Below are positions 6,361 to 9,649 of a DNA stretch of 9,649 bases, piece by piece. The notes below the pieces were generated by a model, which did no database searches, was not told the DNA's origin, and saw nothing but the letters and a program-made list of their open reading frames with translations. This DNA comes from Gemmatimonadota bacterium (GTDB lineage: Bacteria; Gemmatimonadota; Gemmatimonadetes; Gemmatimonadales; GWC2-71-9): positions 1-9,649 of the forward strand of contig JAEHDT010000122.1 in NCBI GenBank assembly GCA_016880225.1. Reading direction: 5' to 3'. The translations under genes were made by a program, and so were the position numbers. Position 1 is the stretch's first letter. The number at the start of each line of letters is the position of its first letter.

Positions 6361-6410
6361 CTTTTTAGCACCTTGTTTAACGTGGCGGCAATACGCGGCA
6401 AATCACCACG
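6361..6410 (-). promoter_or_regulatory. SAM-II riboswitch aptamer (metA/SAM_alpha motif)
   Basis: The minus-strand RNA carries the conserved SAM-II elements in the right order and spacing. P1 is CGUGG (6410-6406) with CCACG (6385-6381). Then come GAUUUG (6404-6399), GUAUUGC (6394-6388), UUAAACAAG directly after P1 (6380-6372), and GCUAAAAAG (6369-6361). UUUG (6402-6399) can pair with CAAG (6375-6372) to form the pseudoknot, the same pairing as UUUA/UAAA in the Sargasso Sea metX aptamer as I recall it. SAM-II elements sense S-adenosylmethionine and repress methionine biosynthesis genes such as metA, metX and metZ. This one sits in the 114-bp gap before the threonine-synthase-like/CysO-like operon, so it marks that operon as methionine-related. 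Downstream is a U-tract terminator. No search was run; a covariance-model hit to Rfam SAM_alpha (RF00521) would confirm it. Confidence 0.9.
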
Positions 6411-6427
6411 AAACGTCGATTGTCTCG

Positions 6428-7624
6428 TTAAGTTAGCCCCGCGGCCGCCGGGGTCAAGGCACCCACGAACGTCCGGATCGACGCCAGCGCCCGCTCCAGC
6501 TCCGCCCGTTCCGTGGCGTAGCACAGCCGCAGGTGGCCCTCCCCCGCCGGCCCGAACGCGGTGCCCGCGAGCACAGCGGTGTGCTGCTCGGCCAGCAGCC
6601 GCTCGGCGAACGACTCGCAGGTGAGCCCGGTGCGGTCCAGCACCCCGGAGATGTCCGGGAAACAGTAGAACGCGCCCGCGGGCGTGGCGCAGCGGATCCC
6701 CTCGATCGCGTTCAGGCCACGCGCCAGCAGGTCGCGCTTGGCCGCGAGCCCCGCCACCATGGCGGTCACCGCGTCCTGCGGTCCGGTGAGAGCGGCGAGC
6801 CCCGCGTGCTGCACGAACGTGGCGGTACAGGAGACGTTGTTGATCACCAGCGTGGTCATCGGCTCGGCGAGCGAGGCGGGCATCACCCCGTACCCCAACC
6901 GCCAGCCGGTCATCGAGTACGTCTTCGAGAAGCCATCCACGATCACCGTGCGCGCCGCCATCCCGGGCAGCGCCGCGATACTGTCGCAGCGCCCGTCGTA
7001 ACGGACCCGCCCGTACACCTCGTCCGAGATCACCCACAGATCGTGACGCTGTGCCAGCTCGGCGAGCGTGGCGAGATCCTGCGCCGTCGCCACTCCTCCC
7101 GTGGGGTTGTGCGGGAGATTGAGGATCAGCGCGCGGGTGCGGGGCGTGATCTTGCCCGCCAGCGCCTCCACGTGCGGCGCGAACGCGCGCGTCTCGTCGA
7201 GCGGATAGTAGACCGGCCGGCCGCCCGCGAACCGGACCACCGAGTCGTAAATCGGGAACCCGGGGTCGGGACAGAGCACTTCGTCTCCCGGCCCGATCAG
7301 CGCGAGCGCGGCGCAGAACAGCATCGGCTTCGCGCCGGGCGTCACCACCACGTTTTCGGGGCCCGCCCGCACGCCGCGCGCCGCGAGCGACTGCGCGATG
7401 GCCTCGCGCAGCTCGGGGACCCCGGCCGCGAGCGCGTAGCGCGTCAGACCGCTCTGCAGCGCGCGCACGCCCGCTTCCACCACGTGGGGCGGGGTCGGCA
7501 TGTCGGGCTCGCCGATCTCCAAGTGCACGACGTGGTGTCCACGTGCCTCGAGCCGCTTCGCCGCGGCGAGCACCACGTACGCCTGTTCCGTTCCCAGCGT
7601 GTCGAGCCGCGCCGCCGTGCGCAT
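6428..7624 (-). CDS. Class I/II pyridoxal-phosphate aminotransferase
   Basis: This 398-residue fold-type I aminotransferase resembles the aspartate/aromatic I-gamma group. Visible signatures are EIGEPDMPTP (36-45), the TRYALAAGVPELREAIA start of the large domain (61-77), Asn173 in LPHNPTGG, Asp201 and Tyr204 in ISDEVYG, the PLP lysine Lys234 in DGFSKTYSMTGWRLGYG, and the carboxylate-binding Arg366 in HLRLCYA. It would transfer amino groups between an amino acid (aspartate or aromatic, perhaps methionine-related) and 2-oxoglutarate in the cytosol. The exact substrate cannot be read from sequence. The ATG at 7624 has GAGAGGA six bases upstream and begins the family homology. The open frame continues upstream to 8410, but that extension is the shadow of EF-P. 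It is followed by the riboswitch leader on the same strand, whose own promoter and terminator imply independent regulation of the next genes. Confidence 0.93.
   Translation of the reverse strand: MRTAARLDTLGTEQAYVVLAAAKRLEARGHHVVHLEIGEPDMPTPPHVVEAGVRALQSGLTRYALAAGVPELREAIAQSLAARGVRAGPENVVVTPGAKPMLFCAALALIGPGDEVLCPDPGFPIYDSVVRFAGGRPVYYPLDETRAFAPHVEALAGKITPRTRALILNLPHNPTGGVATAQDLATLAELAQRHDLWVISDEVYGRVRYDGRCDSIAALPGMAARTVIVDGFSKTYSMTGWRLGYGVMPASLAEPMTTLVINNVSCTATFVQHAGLAALTGPQDAVTAMVAGLAAKRDLLARGLNAIEGIRCATPAGAFYCFPDISGVLDRTGLTCESFAERLLAEQHTAVLAGTAFGPAGEGHLRLCYATERAELERALASIRTFVGALTPAAAGLT
6430..6457 (-). promoter_or_regulatory. Putative promoter of the SAM-II-controlled operon
   Basis: On the minus strand TTGACC (6457-6452, five of six -35 positions) and TAACTT (6435-6430) are separated by 16 bases. 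Transcription would begin near 6423, about a dozen bases before the first stem of the aptamer, which is the expected geometry. The promoter lies within the last codons of the aminotransferase gene. The -10 is weak, but the -35 and spacing match the EF-P promoter candidate in this window. Confidence 0.45.
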
Positions 7625-7649
7625 GGACGATCCTCTCGGTGACAAACGA

Positions 7650-7671
7650 ACCCCGGGGGTGGCCCCGGGGT
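7650..7671 (-). terminator. Terminator-like perfect hairpin between EF-P and the aminotransferase
   Basis: A-CCCCGGGG-GTGG-CCCCGGGG-T makes a perfect 9-bp stem with a four-base loop. Each arm is also self-complementary. On the minus strand a T-rich stretch (TTCGTTTG) follows. It lies 63 bases past the EF-P stop and 25 bases before the aminotransferase start codon. It most likely ends EF-P transcripts, or acts as a leader stem for the aminotransferase. The interrupted T-tract lowers confidence. Confidence 0.5.
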
Positions 7672-7702
7672 CTTGCCGAACACCCGCAATGTACGTGCCC
7701 GA

Positions 7703-7731
7703 CCGCCCGCGTGACCTACCCGAACGGGCGG
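7703..7731 (-). other. Stem-loop directly after the EF-P stop codon
   Basis: CCGCCCG (7703-7709) and CGGGCGG (7725-7731) form a 7-bp stem with a 15-base loop, starting three bases past the EF-P stop on the minus strand. No U-tract follows. It may protect the EF-P mRNA 3' end or assist termination together with the downstream hairpin. Confidence 0.3.
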
Positions 7732-7734
7732 GTC

Positions 7735-8292
7735 CTACTTGGCGCGCTCCAGGTACACGCCTTCCCGGGGATCCACCCGCACCTTTTCGCCCTCGGAGAT
7801 GAACTCCGGCACCTGAATCGTGACGCCGTTCGACAGCTTGGCCGGCTTGGTGCTGGCCGTCTTGGTGGCGCCACGCATCACCGGGGACGTCTGGACCACG
7901 TCGAGCACCACCACCGACGGCAGCTCGATGCCCACGGGGCGGCCGTTCAGCCATTCCACCTGGATCTGCATCTCGGGCTGCAGCCAGTCGGCCTGATCGC
8001 CCACCGCTTCGTTGTCGAGCGTGTGCTGCTCGTAGGTGGTCGTATCCATCACGTGCACGCCGCCCTGGTCGCGGTACAGCACCTGGAACTCCTTGGTCTC
8101 GAGCGGCGCCTCGTCCACGAAGTCGGTGGCGGCGAGGCGGGTGTCGAAGGTGTTCCCCGAAACGAGGTTCCGGAGCCGCACCTGGACGAAGGCGCGTAGG
8201 TTGCCCGGCGTGCGGTGGGTAAAGTCCATCACGCGGCACGGCTGACCGTCGATCAGAATCACGTGCCCGCGGCGAATGTCGGTGGCCTTCAT
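7735..8292 (-). CDS. efp: Elongation factor P
   Basis: This 185-residue protein has the three beta-barrel domains of EF-P, which binds the ribosome between the P and E sites and helps form peptide bonds at polyproline stretches. Domain I runs from MKATDIRRGHVILIDGQPCRV to about residue 62, with the loop tip TPGNLRAF (28-35). Domain II covers about 65-128. Domain III holds the family signature KTASTKPAKLSNGVTIQVPEFISEGEKVRVD. The tip residue that is Lys34 in E. coli (PGKG) or Arg32 in EarP-type EF-P is Asn31 here, so beta-lysylation or rhamnosylation at that position is impossible. The full domain III argues for EF-P over the YeiP/EfpL paralogue. The ATG has AGGAG six bases upstream and a good promoter candidate about 70 bp upstream. 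It diverges from the ArsA pair. Confidence 0.95.
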   Translation of the reverse strand: MKATDIRRGHVILIDGQPCRVMDFTHRTPGNLRAFVQVRLRNLVSGNTFDTRLAATDFVDEAPLETKEFQVLYRDQGGVHVMDTTTYEQHTLDNEAVGDQADWLQPEMQIQVEWLNGRPVGIELPSVVVLDVVQTSPVMRGATKTASTKPAKLSNGVTIQVPEFISEGEKVRVDPREGVYLERAK

Positions 8293-8358
8293 CGATGGCT
8301 CCTATAGAAGCAAAGGGCGCGAGCCGAATCGCGATGGCCCGCGCGTCCCCGGGGCGGG

Positions 8359-8386
8359 AAGATAAGCGGGTTCCCCGGGTGGTCAA
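8359..8386 (-). promoter_or_regulatory. Putative EF-P promoter
   Basis: On the minus strand TTGACC (8386-8381) and TATCTT (8364-8359) are separated by 16 bases. The pair sits in the 173-bp divergent gap between EF-P and the first ArsA-type ATPase. Transcription would start near 8352, giving a leader of about 60 bases. The same -35 hexamer and spacing occur before the SAM-II leader, which supports both calls. No comparable promoter is clear for the ATPase genes on the plus strand. Confidence 0.5.
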
Positions 8387-8465
8387 CCGCTCCGGCGCAG
8401 AACGCTTCACCCCCGGTTCAGCTTGCCTTCACTCCGAAACCGTTGGATTCCGCCCGGGAGAATCC

Positions 8466-9353
8466 GTGGATCTCGCACAGCGGTTGAGGCGGCAGGAGCT
8501 GGTGGTCGTCACCGGCAAGGGAGGAGTCGGAAAGACCACCGTGTCGCTCGCGCTCGGCAGCCTGCTGGCGGCGCACGGGCGGCGGGTCGTGGTGCTCGAG
8601 ACCGACCCACGGGAGAGCCTCCACCAGCTGGCGGACACCGCTCCCTCGGGCGGCGAGATCGTCCGGGCCGGGCCGCGGCTCTCGATCCAGAACGTCCAGC
8701 CCCGAAGCGTGCTCGAGGAGCTCGTGCACGAGCGCGTGCGCATCGCCGCGCTCGCCAGGCGGATCGTCGCGAGCCCGATATTCGAGAACTTCGCGGCGGG
8801 AGCTCCTGGCTTGAAGGAGCTCGCCGTACTGGTGCACGCCCGCCGGCTCGTGCACGGAAAGCGGCGGCGGGGGGACGTCGTGGTCCTCGACGCTCCCGCC
8901 ACGGGTCACGGCGTCTCGCTGCTCGCGGCGCCGCAACTCGTCACGGAGGTCATCGGGCGGGGACCGGTGGGCGAGATGGCCCAGGAGCTCGCCGCTCTCG
9001 TCGCCGACCCGGAACGGTGCGCCGTTGTCATCGTCACGCTTGCCGAAGAGATGGCCGTACAGGAAGCGATCGAGCTCATCGCGCTCTTGCGCCAGCGCGT
9101 GGCGCGCCGCCCCGACCTGATCCTCGTGAACGGCCTGTACCCGCCGCTACCCGACCGGCCGCCGGCCCCGCCGCCGGGCGCCCGTGGGGCCATGGAGCTC
9201 TGGGCTGCCCGCCGGGCGGCCAACGAACGGGAGCTGGAGCGGCTCGGCGCCGCGTGGAAGGGGGCGCGGGTCGAGCTCCCGCTCGTTCCCATCGAGCGGG
9301 GCCCGGCGCTGGTCGCAGCGCTGCGGTCCCTGCTGGTGGGGGAGGGCGCATGA
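8466..9353 (+). CDS. ArsA/GET3-type P-loop ATPase, first of a coupled pair
   Basis: This 295-residue ATPase belongs to the SIMIBI ArsA/GET3/MinD class. It has the deviant Walker A motif TGKGGVGKTT (16-25) with both the signature lysine (Lys18) and the P-loop lysine (Lys23). A switch I-like segment ETDPRESLHQL (45-55) and the ArsA-type switch II LDAPATGHGVSLL (141-153) follow. Such proteins dimerise around ATP to move cargo (arsenite, tail-anchored proteins) or act as regulators. No CxxC pair or ArsB partner is visible, so arsenite resistance is unlikely. I chose GTG 8466, which has GGGAG five bases upstream and begins eleven residues before the first beta strand. The longer frame from 8295 overlaps the EF-P promoter region and adds unconserved-looking residues. 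Its TGA overlaps the ATG of the next ATPase gene, which implies translational coupling. Cargo is unknown. Confidence 0.88.
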   Translation: MDLAQRLRRQELVVVTGKGGVGKTTVSLALGSLLAAHGRRVVVLETDPRESLHQLADTAPSGGEIVRAGPRLSIQNVQPRSVLEELVHERVRIAALARRIVASPIFENFAAGAPGLKELAVLVHARRLVHGKRRRGDVVVLDAPATGHGVSLLAAPQLVTEVIGRGPVGEMAQELAALVADPERCAVVIVTLAEEMAVQEAIELIALLRQRVARRPDLILVNGLYPPLPDRPPAPPPGARGAMELWAARRAANERELERLGAAWKGARVELPLVPIERGPALVAALRSLLVGEGA

Positions 9354-9649
9354 GCTTCGGCCTGCTCGATCGGCGCCTCCTGGTGGTGGTGGGCGCCGGG
9401 GGCGTGGGGAAAACGACACTCGCCGCCGCGCTCGGCCTGGCGTCGGCCCGCGGCGGCACCGCGACGCTGGTCATGACGTTCGATCCGTCGCTGCGGCTGA
9501 AGGACGCGCTGGGCGTGGGCGCCGAGGCACAGGCGCACGAAACGCGCGTCGCCGTGGACGCGCCCGCCCCGCTCCACGTGAGCCTGCTCGACGCACGCGC
9601 CACGTTCGACGCGCTGGTGCGCCGCTACGCGCCCGACGACGCGGCCGCC
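9350..9649 (+). CDS. Second ArsA/GET3-type ATPase, truncated by the window end
   Basis: Only the first 100 residues are present; the frame stays open to the last base. The start overlaps the previous stop as ATGA (9350-9353), so the two ATPases are probably made in equal amounts and may form a heterodimer. The P-loop reads VVGAGGVGKTTLAAALG. The Walker lysine Lys21 is kept, but the signature lysine of ArsA/GET3/MinD proteins (GKGGVGKT) is Ala16. The switch I-like region is TFDPSLRLKDALG (43-55), close to the DP..(N/R)L.DA pattern of ArsA. The rest of the protein, including switch II, lies outside the window. Whether the missing lysine makes this subunit dependent on its partner for hydrolysis is inference. 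Confidence 0.85.
   Translation, partial: MSFGLLDRRLLVVVGAGGVGKTTLAAALGLASARGGTATLVMTFDPSLRLKDALGVGAEAQAHETRVAVDAPAPLHVSLLDARATFDALVRRYAPDDAAA

Noticed and set aside
6374..6406. Possible 10-codon leader peptide (GTG GTG ATT TGC ... TAA) before the threonine-synthase-like gene
   Set aside because: It has no ribosome binding site and its bases are the conserved core of the SAM-II aptamer, which explains the sequence better.
5156..6436. 426-codon open frame on the plus strand opposite the threonine-synthase-like gene
   Set aside because: It is antisense to a clear PLP enzyme and the riboswitch, is Arg/Ala/Gly/His-rich with no recognisable fold, and arises from the high GC content.
6533..7642. 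369-codon open frame on the plus strand
   Set aside because: Complementary-strand shadow of the aminotransferase with Arg/His-rich, domain-free translation.
7625..8410. N-terminal extension of the aminotransferase frame to 8410
   Set aside because: The extension is an out-of-frame reading of EF-P. The family homology and a good ribosome binding site both begin at the ATG at 7624.
8295..8465. Upstream start for the first ArsA-type ATPase
   Set aside because: It would add 57 unfamiliar residues across the EF-P promoter, with no ribosome binding site. GTG 8466 has GGGAG at the right distance.
8466..9649. Arsenite efflux (ars) operon
   Set aside because: The ATPases are ArsA-like in their P-loop and switch motifs, but no metal-binding cysteines, arsB, arsC or arsR are visible.
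1..9649. Mobile element, phage, CRISPR or defence island
   Set aside because: No transposase, integrase, terminal repeats, direct-repeat arrays, tRNA genes or defence domains are visible, and composition looks even throughout.

Overview
The window is GC-rich, dense, ordinary-codon bacterial chromosome with short intergenic gaps. No insertion sequence, CRISPR array, tRNA or rRNA is visible. The mix of genes fits a soil-type, high-GC, non-actinobacterial lineage such as Gemmatimonadota: an EF-P with a TPGNLRAF tip, a CysO-type sulfur carrier, a pair of ArsA-type ATPases, and many oxidoreductases. That taxonomic guess is inference only.

Layout, left to right. Positions 3-518 (+) hold the end of a membrane-anchored helix-hairpin-helix protein. 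Positions 463-3255 (-) hold a run of three genes: a zinc-independent quinone oxidoreductase, then an aldo/keto reductase 20 bp behind it, then, after a 142-bp gap with GC-rich hairpins, an isochorismatase/nicotinamidase-like hydrolase. A beta-hydroxyacid dehydrogenase (3325-4221, +) diverges from this run and is followed by a small exported protein of unknown function (4324-4779, +).

The most interesting part is 4754-6460 (-). Reading on the minus strand it runs: a promoter-like TTGACC-16-TAACTT, a very recognisable SAM-II riboswitch aptamer, an intrinsic terminator, a zinc-ribbon threonine-synthase-like PLP enzyme, and a CysO/MoaD-type sulfur-carrier protein ending in Gly-Gly. A SAM-repressed switch on a threonine-synthase-like enzyme coupled to a thiocarboxylate carrier suggests that the pair makes homocysteine (methionine precursor), or possibly cysteine, rather than threonine. 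Changes in the enzyme's active-site segments support this.

Upstream on the same strand lie a class I/II aminotransferase (6428-7624) and elongation factor P (7735-8292). EF-P has asparagine where the modified lysine or arginine normally sits, and has its own TTGACC-16-TATCTT promoter. Divergent from EF-P is a translationally coupled pair of ArsA/GET3-type ATPases (8466-9353 and 9350 to the window edge). The second of these lacks the signature lysine of the deviant Walker A motif.
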